A DNA stretch of 64,000 bases from Gigaspora margarita (GCA_009809945.1 WTPW01001103.1:64085-128084), one strand, 5' to 3'. Counted from the first letter of the stretch, positions 45,022-56,667 are shown. Numbers and translations are program-made. Notes: generated from the sequence alone by a model not told the origin.

Positions 45022-47513
45022 GTATAATTTTTACGGAAAATGTGCAAAATGTAAAAGATACTACATTTCTCCAACTTGGTGTCAATTTTGTGATCCTATA
45101 GAAACGACTAAAGGGTGGACCAGTGGAAACAAAAATATTGATAATTATATTAATGGATTTCAAATAAAAGTTATGGAATATGAATAGATGATTGAATGGA
45201 TTCCGTTTAATAGACTGACTAATTTGCAAAAGGTTAGAGAAGAGGAATCAGAAATGAGATTTATGGCGACCTGGATAGATGGTATAAGAATAATTAAAGG
45301 TGAACTTGTAGAATATACACGGTCTCGCATTGGATCATGTGGAGTTAACCTTAAAATATTACATGGTTCTCAAGCAAGTGATTTTTTTATCAAAAAAGTA
45401 AGCTAACTTATTGTTTACATAGCCAATCACCGTATTAACGTATCGGTATTTACAATTCTATTAACACATAAAATTTTAAGCTTACAAATTATGTGGAATT
45501 GGAAGGAAATATTGTATATGGAGTTACCAAAGATATGAAAACAAATCAATATATAATGGTGGTACCAGATGAGTTTAGTTATAAAAGAATCGCTTCAAAT
45601 GGAAAATGTATATACTGCAAACACAACAACACTTCTCCTGCTTGGTGTCAATCCTGTGATCCATGGAAAACAACTCAGGAATGGACAAGTGGAAACGAAG
45701 AGATTGATAATTTCATCAGAGAATTTCAGATCAAAACTACAGAGTACGAAAAGGTAATTGAGTGGATTCCATATGACAGACTAATTAATTTGCAAGAAAT
45801 TAAAGAATCAAATCAAGAAACTGAAGAAATTAAAGAAAAATCTAATTTCATATTCATGGTAACCTGGTTGAATGGTGTTCGAACCATTAAAGGTGAATCT
45901 GGGAAATATACACAATCAAGCACTATATCTTGTGTTGATCTAATGAATTTGCATTGCTATCAAGCAAGCATTACTGATCTTATAGAAAAAGTAAGTTAAA
46001 TAATTTTTATTAACTGGCTCATTGCCTAACTAATGTGATCCAGCTTAATTAGTGAATACATATTTCTTTAAAGTTTAAATACTATGTGCAATTAGAGAAA
46101 TATAGAATACACGGACTTACGCAAAGTACAGAAACTGGTCAGTACATGATCGTACTTGATTTTTACAACAACAAACGAAACCCCATTAATGGAACATGTG
46201 AACATTGTAAACGATATAACACTTCTCCGGCATGGTGCCAATTGTGTGATCCTCAGAAAACAACACAGGAAACAAGGAGTGGTGATAAGAGTATTGATGA
46301 TTGCATCAAAGAATTTCAATTTAATGCTACGGCATATGAAAAAGTGATTGAATGGATTCTATTTGGCAGGCTAATTGATATAAAAATTATTGGCAAAGGA
46401 GGATTTGGTACAGTGTATTCATCAATTTGGTTAGATGGTAAACGAGTAATAGAAGGTGATAACAGTGTGGGTTATGTACGATTTCGTAATAAATCTTGCA
46501 TGGTCGCTCTTAAAACATTACATAGCCCCCGAACGATGTCCTCCAGTTTTTTAAATGAAGTAAGTTAAATTTCATTAATTATAAAAGATTGCATATTGTT
46601 ACAGTATAACTATCTAATTTTTTTTTTTAAAAAAATATTTTTCAAGTTTAAAAATCACATGAAATGTAGATTGGAGGGCAGTGAACTTGAAATATATGGT
46701 TTGACACAGAATACAGAGACTGGCCAATATATGATGGTATATCAATATGCTAATAGAGGAAATCTTTTTGATTTTTTGACACAATATTTTAGAAAACTGA
46801 CATGGCAAAAAAAATTAAAGCAACTTGAGGATATATCTTATAATTTGTCTAGAATTCATGAAGCTGGACTTATTCACAGTGACTTTCATAGTGGTAATAT
46901 TTTATTAAATCAAAATATCGATGGAAATATAGATTCATACATTACAGATCTTGGATTATCTAAAAAAAAAGACGAGTTTGGTTCAAAAGTAATTTATGGA
47001 GTTATGCCATATGTTGCTCCAGAAATTCTTGGGGGCCATCAACACACACAAGAGGCTGATATTTATGGTCTAGGTGTTATAATGGCAGAAATTTCAACTG
47101 GGAAAAGACCTTATGAAGCGTGGAAAATTAATAATGACCTTGCATTAGCTATTTGTAACGGATTGCGACCAGAATTCGCCTTTGGGACTCCTGAATGTTA
47201 TATTGAATTAGCCAAACAATGCATGGATTCTGATCCACAACAACGACCTACTGCTAAATATATCCATTCGAAAATTGTTCAATGGAAAATAATCATGGAA
47301 TCAGAAAGATTAACAAATAAAGAACTTGATCTAAAAAATAAGTTTATCAATGCTGATGAGATAATTAAAAAAACCACATTAAAATCCTTATCAAAACTTC
47401 AAAACAAGTATTATAGCACATTAATCGATGTGCAAGGAACAATAAAAAGTCTTAAAGGTATGATCAGAACTAAAATATTTATAAGTTATTGTTCATGTGA
47501 TATGATCATGTAA
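45022..47513 (+). CDS. Triple-module TKL-like protein kinase, copy B
   Basis: Exons are 45022-45397, 45481-45990, 46074-46559 and 46647-47513. The first three have the same lengths as in copy A. A possible first coding mini-exon at 44925-44935 (MIE, then AG|G) splices over 86 bp into GGTATAATTTTTACGG with a GTAAC donor. Modules, HSDFHSGNIL, DLGLS and VAPE are all present; the glycine loop is the canonical GKGGFGTVY. One TAG at 45185-45187 (module 1, at the Lys of YEK in the family) would truncate the protein unless translation starts later or the base is an assembly error; copy A has an N at that base. The C-terminus differs from copy A (RTKIFISYCSCDMIM) because a foldback cluster inserted right at the end of the gene. 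Confidence 0.75.
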
Positions 47514-48060
47514 ATTTTTTTGCCTTGATATTTCTGCATAAAATGACATCATCATTTATGCAAAATGTCACGACCAAAAAATTTCACATGCTAATATAAT
47601 ATAAACAATAACATCAATATTGGTCATACGAAATAACAGGAAATTTTTTTCATCGGAGTTAATGTCACCCATGTGCTGCTACGCAGCACATGGCGTGACA
47701 TTAATTCCGATGAAAAAAATGTCCTGTTATTTTTCATCGTATGACCAATATCTTATACATATTGGTCATGCAACGATTAATATCATGAAATTTGGTTTGT
47801 CAGAGCAAATGATTGGCTGACACGTGCCGCTACGCGGCACGTTTCGACCAATCATTTGTTCCGACAGAATAAATTTTGTGATATTTATCATCGCATGATC
47901 CAATATCGATGTTATCGTGCAATTATGATCATGATTTAAAAGTTGTGATTGGCTAACTGAGTTTTAATTTGGGATGTTGTGATTACGTAATAACATAGAA
48001 AAAATAACAATAAGAAATTTTTTCATGATCATATGAGTTTGCACGATAATTTACGTTGTT
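47480..48060. mobile_element. Foldback cluster inserted at the 3' end of kinase B
   Basis: Two palindromes lie in tandem. 47617-47751 has the core GTGCTGCTACGCAGCAC and 47759-47906 has the core GTGCCGCTACGCGGCAC. Both have long complementary arms that begin ATATTGGTCAT and end ATGA(C/T)CAATAT. The right flank 47940-48060 is the reverse complement of 26450-26540. Copy A has no counterpart: TTTACGTTGTT at 24458 resumes at about 48049 here. The insertion replaced the last codons of the kinase. Confidence 0.78.
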
Positions 48061-48918
48061 CCACAAATTTTGCTTGTTCTACTGTGGAGCAATTTGCAAG
48101 TTCGTCCTTTGAACTCCCAAATGATATTAGTGATTTATTACAGTAGTTTAGTCTAATTTGCAAAACTTGCTTGCTTTTTATTATTTTCTACGAGTCCCAA
48201 TACAATTTTCTAAACATCCAACAGATAATAGTGATTAAAAGAATTAATATTCATATTATCATTAAAGCTTTAATTTTGAGTCAAAATTATAAAAAATAAT
48301 GATAACAAAAGCAGTCATAAAATTAACTAATTCAATACACACAATTTATATTGCTTTTAAATTTTAAAAGATTGATTGGTTAATTGTTACAGGTCTGTTT
48401 ATGTTAATTTACAATCAAATTGCATAATTTTTTTTTTTTAAAAAAATTTATATTAGAGTATTGCTAACTTACACTAGAGGTGATATCATCTAGTTAAATG
48501 GTAGCTCAAAATTTTATGAAAACTATCTTTATGCTACTAAGTAAAAATGCTCGGCATTAAATTTTACTTATTTGCACACTTTTTAATCCTACCTAACTAT
48601 AACTTATAATTATTATTGTATTTTTTTTTTAAAAAATAACTACATTGGTAATATCATCCTGGGTGTAAGTTAGTCTTATTTTTATATTATATACTAGGAA
48701 GTTATTAATAAATGCCACTATGTTATACTGACATCCGGATATAAAGATGTCTTAGTAAATTCTTTCTATTTTTTAAAAATTTAGTATAAATATCGTATAA
48801 TTAATTTTATAATGCTGGATAAACGTAATTGGATACAAATGTCTTTAGCGTTGTTTTTATAGGTTTCTTTGTTATTCATATTTTATAAATTATATTCAGG
48901 GATGGCATGAACTGATTA

Positions 48919-49372
48919 CCGTACCGCACTGAGCAAAAGACCCCCCTTTCTGAGTACCCCCCATGCAAAAGATCCGGGTATTTTACATGGCATATTTTTT
49001 TTCACCAAGTATAATACCCGGGTATTTTGCAATTATTTGATAAAGGATTTTGTAAAAGACCCGGGTATATTATATTTATTAATATTGTAGCATCAAGCAG
49101 CTCCCTCAATGAGATTTGCTAGTGATCAAGGTATTGCTCAATCATTTCGATTGATCGAATTTAATTGAAATGATTTTTATACCGATTTTGCCAGAAATTC
49201 ATTGTGCAAAATGCGGAGTAATTATAAAATACCCCCACACAAAATACCCCCCTGTCAAAAGATCCTACTGCACAAAATACCCGTTACCGAATGAAATACC
49301 CGGGGGTACTTTGTAAGTTTTTGATCAGGGATTTTGTATTAGACCCCGGGTCTTTTGCTCAGTGCGGTACGG
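48919..49372. mobile_element. 454-bp TA-flanked MITE (CCGTACCGCACTGAGC ends)
   Basis: Ends CCGTACCGCACTGAGCAAAA and its mirror TTTTGCTCAGTGCGGTACGG are perfect for at least 20 bp and extend to about 29. TA duplicates at 48917-48918 and 49373-49374. Copy A at 25347-25357 reads GATTAATAATC, the exact empty site. The interior has repeated ACCCGGGTATTTT and ATACCCCC motifs on both strands. No transposase. Confidence 0.95.
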
Positions 49373-49655
49373 TAATAATCAAGCTTGAATAGACCGATTT
49401 GACCAATCTAGTTCAAGGTTCTGATTAATAGATCTAAACTATTGATTACTGCAATTTGACCAGATCTGACCTAAATATGCCCTAAAAATTTTAGGGAATC
49501 AATTTTTATACTCCCGATTTTGATAACTATACCCCCCTCGCAGATTAAAATTTTTTTAACCTTTAAGCTTAGCAACCACAAGGCCAAATTTGATGAATTT
49601 TTTTTTTATTTGAATTATATGATTTTGTAGAATTCAGATAAAAAAATTCATTGAA

Positions 49656-50281
49656 TTTGGTCATGTGGTTTATACCAGGAACTTAATCATGCTTACATAA
49701 CGGAGTGTATGGTTAACCGCCATCTGAAATGGTGTACAAAACCTTGCATTTGATTGGGCGTAGGATTTCACATATTCTATCGTACTTATATAAGCATACC
49801 GGATTTGATATTCGTGTTACTTTGAGATATCATGTACGTACGTTGTGACGGGCAAATTCGACATATCTAATTAAAGCTTCTACCAAACATATTCCCTACA
49901 AGCCAAAATTGGGCTGTGCTCGATTTCTATTTAATTATTATTATTAATAACTAAATCTTTTGGTTCAGATTATAAAGATTATATAGCAAAACTAATTACC
50001 TTTAAAATACATAATATTTCAGATCAGGTAATAAAATTTATAATCCCTCGATCATTATATTAAGATCACGGGAGGGTTAATTAATAATACCCTGATCCGT
50101 ATGTGAATAAGCGGAAACGCTAATCCCCAACGGATCCGGATAATATTATCAAAGATATAACTACTTAATCGATCAATATGACCGATCAATGATTGATCTA
50201 TTTTTAATCGAGTTTATAACATATTATACTCGATCATATATAATTAAGTCAATAGACTAATTCAAACTTATCCTAACTATA
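49656..50281. other. Spacer, no gene seen
   Basis: Moderately GC-balanced unique sequence without a supported frame; includes a GATCGATCA-rich stretch near 50170-50240. Confidence 0.4.
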
Positions 50282-50660
50282 AGGCCACGCAAAGTTAATT
50301 TTTCGTTTTGCATTACATGGAATCTGAAAACATGGGTCGGTCGGTCGGATTTTTTTTTTTAATTTACTGTAAATTAATAGAATAATGTTCACATCTAAGG
50401 TTGTGCAAGGTTAATTTTTCATTTTGCACATCAAGGAATCAAAAAATTGGGTCAGCAATCATATTTTTTCCGTCAGTCCTATCGGACAATTACGGGAAAT
50501 TAAGGTCTCTGTGAGTGAGACCGGATGAAAATAGCGTACAAAAATAAATGTCAAAAATCGAACAATCGGCACAATTGGGATCTAAAAAAAAAAAAAATGG
50601 AAAAATTGAAAAAATGGGTCGGCGGGTAATGCAAAACGAAAAATCAACTTTGCGTGGCCT
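50282..50660. mobile_element. Foldback with AGGCCACGCAAAGTT ends
   Basis: AGGCCACGCAAAGTTAATTT at the left is mirrored by AAATCAACTTTGCGTGGCCT at the right, with about 35 bp of arm including CGTTTTGCATTAC. A third partial copy of the end lies inside (AGGTTGTGCAAGGTTAATTT, 50398). The decayed tandem unit at 35863-36835 carries related termini. Confidence 0.75.
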
Positions 50661-51356
50661 AACTTAGTAGCGCAAAATTTTTATGGAGAAAATTTTCTGG
50701 AATAATTTACATAGTGTGGCCTATTTTTATTTTGGAATAAAAATTTTAAAAGTTAATTCAGACCGGAGATAATGTAATGGGACAAAATCGACACTTCTTG
50801 TCACAGATCATAATAAAATCGGATTAAAATAAATTTGAGGTTTCTTTTTAACCTCTTAAAACTCACTTATATTCGTTTATTATAAATTATACCCTAAAGC
50901 TGACCCTAACCCTGTAAAAAAATGCTAAAAAATGCATCCCAAAATTTGTACGTTTCAGTGACTTGTCTATTTTATCTTTTGATCTGATTTCATTATGATC
51001 CGTATTATAAGCTTATATTACAGTATAGATACCCTATGAGAAATTACAGCACGGAATAATACTGAAATACACGGAAAAGTTTGAATACGTGACCACACAA
51101 ACCTGCACGTAAATATACACGGGAAAATGCACGGGAAAGCAAGTTCATGGCACGTAAAAGGGCGCGGATTCCGTGCAACGCTGCACGTACTTACGTGCAA
51201 TTTTATGTGTTTTCTCGTGCATTGTCTCGTGCATATTTACGTGCAGGTAACATATAATAGCATATGCCCATACATTATATACATAATAACATATATCGTA
51301 TATGCATTATTTTATTAACTAAATTTTATTATTTTATTAACTAAATTTTATTATTT

Positions 51357-52075
51357 NNNNNNNNNNNNNNNNNNNNNNNNNNNNNNNNNNNNNNNNNNNN
51401 NNNNNNNNNNNNNNNNNNNNNNNNNNNNNNNNNNNNNNNNNNNNNNNNNNNNNNNNNNNNNNNNNNNNNNNNNNNNNNNNNNNNNNNNNNNNNNNNNNNN
51501 NNNNNNNNNNNNNNNNNNNNNNNNNNNNNNNNNNNNNNNNNNNNNNNNNNNNNNNNNNNNNNNNNNNNNNNNNNNNNNNNNNNNNNNNNNNNNNNNNNNN
51601 NNNNNNNNNNNNNNNNNNNNNNNNNNNNNNNNNNNNNNNNNNNNNNNNNNNNNNNNNNNNNNNNNNNNNNNNNNNNNNNNNNNNNNNNNNNNNNNNNNNN
51701 NNNNNNNNNNNNNNNNNNNNNNNNNNNNNNNNNNNNNNNNNNNNNNNNNNNNNNNNNNNNNNNNNNNNNNNNNNNNNNNNNNNNNNNNNNNNNNNNNNNN
51801 NNNNNNNNNNNNNNNNNNNNNNNNNNNNNNNNNNNNNNNNNNNNNNNNNNNNNNNNNNNNNNNNNNNNNNNNNNNNNNNNNNNNNNNNNNNNNNNNNNNN
51901 NNNNNNNNNNNNNNNNNNNNNNNNNNNNNNNNNNNNNNNNNNNNNNNNNNNNNNNNNNNNNNNNNNNNNNNNNNNNNNNNNNNNNNNNNNNNNNNNNNNN
52001 NNNNNNNNNNNNNNNNNNNNNNNNNNNNNNNNNNNNNNNNNNNNNNNNNNNNNNNNNNNNNNNNNNNNNNNNNNN
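51357..52075. other. Assembly gap (719 N)
   Basis: Unsequenced bases directly before the minisatellite. Open frames called through it are artefacts. The repeat on its right side is a plausible reason for the gap. Confidence 0.99.
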
Positions 52076-52084
52076 CAACAAAAT

Positions 52085-52630
52085 AAATGTTTTTGTGCAC
52101 GTCAATGCATGAAATTTATAATCATTAAGAATCTTAACGATCATCACGTTAATGCACGGAATTATGATCGTTAAGGATCTTAGTGATCATCATGTTAGTA
52201 CATGAAATTATAATCGTTAAGGATCTTAACAATTGTGACAATTGTGATATCATGCACAAAAATTATGATCGTTAAGAATCTTAACGATTGTGACGATCAC
52301 GATATTAATGCACTGAAATTATGATCGTTAAGGAGTCTTAACGATTGTGATGATCATACATTTTGTACAGAAATGATCGTTAAGGACCTTAACGATTGTG
52401 ATGATCATTACGTCAGTGAACTGAAACTTTCGTTAAGAATCTTAACGATTGTGCATGTCAAAGCACGAAAATTATAATTATGATCGTTAAGAATCTTAAC
52501 GATTATGCATGTCAGTGCACGAAAATTATGATCATTAAGAATCTTAACGATTGTGCACGTTAGTGCACGAAATTTATGATTGTTAAGAATCTTAACGATT
52601 GTCACGTTAGTGCACAGAAATTATGTGTTC
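52085..52630. repeat. Palindromic minisatellite, about 50-60 bp unit
   Basis: About ten units, each with TTATGATCGTTAAGAATC followed by its near complement TTAACGATTGTG and then a spacer CACGTTAGTGCACGAAA. Each unit can fold on the ATCGTTAAGAATCTTAACGAT palindrome. The array runs into the gap, so its true length is unknown. Confidence 0.85.
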
Positions 52631-52834
52631 ATTAAGATTAATACACGTCAATAAATGGTTATAATACTATGCACGATAGTGCACGGATTTCAATATTTCG
52701 TGTGATAACGTGTATTAAATTTTTTGGATGATCAGTTTCCGTGCAGCTTCCGTGCAGTGATTATGAAACCCGTGCTTACCCGCATACAATTTCATATTTT
52801 TACATGCATTCCCGTGTATCGAGTTTTCATAGGG

Positions 52835-53226
52835 ATAACGCCTGATCGAACTTTTTTACTACACAGGAAAAACCAAAGATACCTTGAAATTGTTTGTAGC
52901 TCAAAATCCTGCCTATGAAAACGCCTTTTGCGGTCTCTGTCAAATTTTAGTATAAGTTATTGTCTTACCTCACGTGATTAAAGTGGGCCAATGAAATTTA
53001 ATTAAATATTTTGTGAAAAATATTCTACTTGTAACGTACGATTTTTGAAGTCAACAAATCTGTGATAATAAATAAATAAATAAATACCATCCTTAAAGAG
53101 GTCATTGTGCTGATGGATGCAAACGTCATCTAAAAGAAATTTGAATCATTTATATTTTGAATATCAAACCTAAACTAGTTTGATTACATGGCACGTGTTT
53201 ATTAAGCCAACTACCCAAAATTTTAA
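52835..53226. other. Spacer downstream of coiled-coil gene
   Basis: No gene; includes four ATAA units at 53070-53085. It lies 3' of the minus-strand coiled-coil relic. Confidence 0.4.
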
Positions 53227-54372
53227 TTACTCTTCTCCCATAAAATACCTACCAATCTCCGTTCTGATATTTTTGAGCTTTAGATAGCTTTCATCATGCT
53301 TCATTTGCTTCATTTTGAGATCTTTAACCCGTAAAGTTAATTTTTGGATTTCTTCTTCTTTATTCTCGTGTACACCTTTCAAATCAAAACTTTCATTTTT
53401 TAAAATTTTGAGTTCGCCTTTCAAAACAAAAATTTCATTTTTAAAATTTTCAGTTAATTCTTTGATTTCTTCTTCTTTCTTTTTGAGTTCGCTTTTCAAA
53501 CCAAAAATTTCATTTTTAAAATTTTCAGTTAATCGAGTTCACTTTCAAACCAAAAATTTTATTTCCTAAATTTTCAGTCAATCCTTCAGTTTCTTCTTCT
53601 TTCTTTCCAAGTTTACATTTCAAACCAAAAATTTCATTTCCTAAATTTTTAGTTAATCCTTTGATTTCTTCTTCTTTCTTTCCGAGTTCGCTTTTCAAAA
53701 AAGATAGCTGCGCAGCATGCGATGCCGCGCAGGACCAGTACGATCACGTGTTCCAGGTAAGGGAAAACTTGTCACCGGTTTTCAATTATATTTTTTACTG
53801 GCCTTAATCTATTGGTTTTATCTGACTGATACAAAATATAATTGAAAGCCTGATAATTGTTAAAGTGAATAGAATTTAAATGATTATGTTAATCATACAT
53901 GTATTTTTTTTTAAAACACACTTATTAAAGGAAACAAATTGAACTTCATACTAATTATGGTTATTCCCGATAGTAAAATTGGCATGGGTTGGCGTCAGAT
54001 AGGCACAGGTCTTTGTGGCACGTGCACAAATTTTACACCAAGATTCTGGGTTGGATGCGTCGGATATAGGCCGGCGTTTAGCTCTAGTTGTTAGCAGGTT
54101 CTATAAAAATTTTTATGATCTGGGGCAAAATTGATCAACTCCGATCCAGCCGACCATAATTCCGATGCAGTCCGAAGCATTCCGACACGGAATTTTGGGG
54201 ACCCTCCTGTATGAGTTTTGTGGCACAGGTCAAGGACCGGATTTGAATGGGTATGGTCCGAATTGGTACGGATTCCATGGACCGCGTGGGACCATATGCC
54301 TGTGCCTTTCGAAACAAAAATTTTATTTCCTAAATTTTTAGTTAATCCTTTGATTTCTTCTTACTTTTTTTA
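53227..54372 (-). pseudogene. Coiled-coil repeat protein gene, broken
   Basis: On the minus strand a tandem repeat of about 25 codons (LKSELGKKEEEIKGLTKNLG followed by NEIFG) recurs four to five times, ending in a non-repeat tail VKDLKMKQMKHDESYLKLKN, then RTEIGRYFMGEE and stop at 53227. Heptad-like spacing of Leu/Ile with Lys/Glu indicates a coiled coil. One repeat (about 53520-53545) has lost about 25 bp and shifted frame. The array is interrupted by about 0.6 kb of foreign DNA (53701-54306), and one more unit resumes at 54306-54372. Function unknown. Confidence 0.65.
53701..54306. mobile_element. Insertion splitting the coiled-coil repeat
   Basis: Interrupts the repeat array; flanks TTTCAAAA and TTTCGAAA are 7 of 8 identical. 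It starts near a GC-rich imperfect palindrome (GCTGCGCAGCATGCGATGCC). Its right part (54215-54305) has a close relative at 57108-57213. The ends are not clearly inverted, so its class is open and it may be two insertions. Confidence 0.5.
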
Positions 54373-54732
54373 AAACATCAAATATGTTAAAATATCATTA
54401 GTTAACAAAGATCATATCGAAAAGAAAGAAAAAATTTATACGCCTATATCTTTAATCTAAATAAAATAAAAATAATATATAATTACATTTGAAGCCCAAT
54501 AATTAATGGCAAAGAATAACATCAAGATCATCACGACAAAAAATATCCTTTTCAAATTACAAGATTTACATTCAGCATGCAAATTTTGAGATTTTCACTC
54601 AGCATGATCGCTTTTGATCGTGATGTTATTTATAAAAGTGATTTAGTAGTTATTTTATTCGGTTGTTGATTATTATAATAGAAATAAGCGGCAGAAATAA
54701 TTTTTGGATGTTTTTTTTCCAATAATCTCAAT

Positions 54733-56088
54733 CAGTGTTGGAAATCTTATGTTATCATGTTCTCATGAGAACATCACTTTTAATTTGAGAACATTTACAA
54801 AATTTAAGATGTTTTCTATTAAATTTTTTTTGAGAACATTAAGTTTGAAATATATATTCTCTATATAAATATATAAAGTAATAAAAAATTATTGATATTA
54901 CTATAGTAGTTTAAATAATTAAGTTTATAAATATTTAATAGTTAGTTGTGAAATAGAGAGCAATTTAGTGTTTTTGAATTACAGAAAAGTTTGGATAATA
55001 TAATTTATTGGTTTATTCATTCCCAGTTTTGGTGCAATATAGTTGCATAGCTACTTTATTATACAATACTGAACAGCAAAATGCAACTACTTTTTATTAA
55101 TAAAAACTTTAAATTATTATAACTTTTTAAACCAAGTTAAATCAAAATACCTTTGACAAATTGATAGATTTTTTATTAAACTACATTTCTGTCAAAGGAT
55201 TTTTTATTACTTTTTGTTATAAAAAAGTTATTAAAAGTTAAAGTTTGTAATAATTTTAAAAATTGGCTTTAATATAAAAGAAAAGAAAAAATATATATTT
55301 AATTAACCAATTAGAATCAATTGCATCGAAATTAGCCAATCTGAATCAATTATATAAGAATTAAAATTTTGTGCTTATATAAACAGAGTAGATGCCTTAT
55401 GCTGTCCAATACTGTACAAACTTTTATATATATATAATATTATTAAGTTTTCAGAGAGATAAACTCACTATTATGATATCATAAATTTTACAAAAAAATT
55501 ACTTAGCAAATCTTTAGTTATTATAATTTTAAAATAAAATTTTTTGAATCTATAAATACACTAAATTCACTATAGTGAAGAAGAATAATATATTATATTT
55601 TTTATTTATTTAAATATTAAGAAACATTAATGGCTTATATAAAAACCAAATATACAAGCTGGATTAAACTAATAATATTTCCAATATTATATAAAAGCCT
55701 AAAATATTAAATAGTTTTTTTTTTAAAATAAAAAATATATGAATTATAGTTTTATTTATATAAATAACTTAGCTTTGTTTATATATATATTAATTAAATA
55801 AATTATATTCTTATTATTTTGTCATTAATAATTTTTAAATATATTAATTAAGAATAAGAGAAAGAAAATAATTGCAAAAAGAGAAGGTGTGAATGAAAAA
55901 GAGAGTGTGCATGAAAATGAGAGAGAAAGAGAGAGAGAGAGAAAAAAAAAAGAGAAAAAGAGAGAAAAGAAGAGGGTAAAAGAGAAAAAATTTTTTTATT
56001 TGAGAACATAAAAAAATTTTTGAGAACATTAAATTAAATAAATAAGTTCTCATGAGAACATAAATTTCAAAACAGATTTCCAACACTG
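54733..56088. mobile_element. hAT-like element, 1.36 kb
   Basis: CAGTGTTGGAAATCT at the left mirrors AGATTTCCAACACTG at the right, followed in each arm by the palindrome ATGTTCTCATGAGAACAT. Flanking 8-mers ATCTCAAT (54725-54732) and CTCTCAAT (56089-56096) differ at one base. The CAGTGTTGG end and 8-bp duplication are hAT hallmarks. The interior has no transposase; it carries a GA-rich tract (55850-55990) and a nested TA element. Confidence 0.87.
55064..55414. mobile_element. Nested Tc1-like palindromic MITE (family of 31242)
   Basis: Ends CAATACTGAACAGCAAAATG and, on the minus strand, CAGTATTGGACAGCATAAGG; TA on both sides (55062-55063, 55415-55416). The centre is a palindrome around CCTTTGACAAATTG...CTGTCAAAGG. 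Similar length and ends to 31242-31584. Confidence 0.78.
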
Positions 56089-56579
56089 CTCTCAATTGAT
56101 TATGAAGCTCAACAGGTTGATGATAAAAAAAGTCTTTTCATATTCTGCCAGGTCTTTAAATTTATATTCTAATATTCCACAATACTTCACATATTTATCA
56201 TTTGCGAATTCAATATTTTTGTCAATGTTTTTAATCAGAATTTTAGGCATCGTTATCATTTCAAAATGAATTAACCTTTGGAGGAACAAATCTCTTCCAA
56301 ACTTTACCAAATCATATATAAAAAATTAAAATAAAAATATATTTGAAGATTTTGTGTTTATAAATTCATAAACAAATATACAATGGTCAGCCACTCATAT
56401 AAGATAAACATTTCTGGCTTTCATATCTCGTGCTTCAGTAAAAAAATATTAAATTATACAGTGCATGAACCCTTAAATCAACAAGTCATAAATACAGCAG
56501 CCAAATTTGGAGCCATGTTATACAAAAATAACCTAATATGATTGGTTAATATAAGTATATATTAAATTAGAAATATATA

Positions 56580-56590
56580 TAAGAGAGAGA

Positions 56591-56667
<77 letters not shown>

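Larger units (their letters stand above)
40530..49655 (+). repeat. Segmental duplication, copy B
   Basis: This is the direct repeat partner of 17480-25620. It is about 1 kb longer because it has gained a SINE in intron 1 (41219-41446), a foldback cluster after the kinase (about 47480-48050) and a 454-bp TA-flanked element (48919-49372). It has lost the 207-bp element found in intron 1 of copy A, or never had it. The membrane gene here is a pseudogene; the kinase gene is largely open. Confidence 0.93.
51032..52834. mobile_element. 1.8-kb TIR element rich in CACG motifs, containing the gap
   Basis: CCCTATGAG..ATTACAGCACGG at the left corresponds to the minus-strand CCCTATGAAAACTCGATACACGG at the right. 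ATA flanks both ends. CACGG/CCGTG and GCACGT/ACGTGC motifs crowd 51050-51250 and 52660-52820, as expected for subterminal binding sites. The centre is a palindromic minisatellite plus 719 unknown bases, so coding content of the centre cannot be judged. Confidence 0.6.
54645..56310 (-). pseudogene. Gene relic of unknown function split by hAT element
   Basis: Minus strand. 56310-56092 encodes protein-like sequence (FGRDLFLQRLIHFEMITMPK, then NDKYVKYCGILEYKFKDLAEYEK). One base shift later, the frame runs HQPVELHNQLR and resumes beyond the 1.36-kb insertion as LLEKKHPKIISAAYFYYNNQ (to about 54645). Removing the insertion rejoins the open frame. No family recognised. The coiled-coil relic downstream on the same strand could be part of the same ancestral gene, but there is no direct proof. 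Confidence 0.5.

Noticed and set aside
51341-52147. Long minus-strand open frames (268 and 249 codons) across the N run
   Set aside because: They consist almost entirely of unknown residues from the assembly gap.
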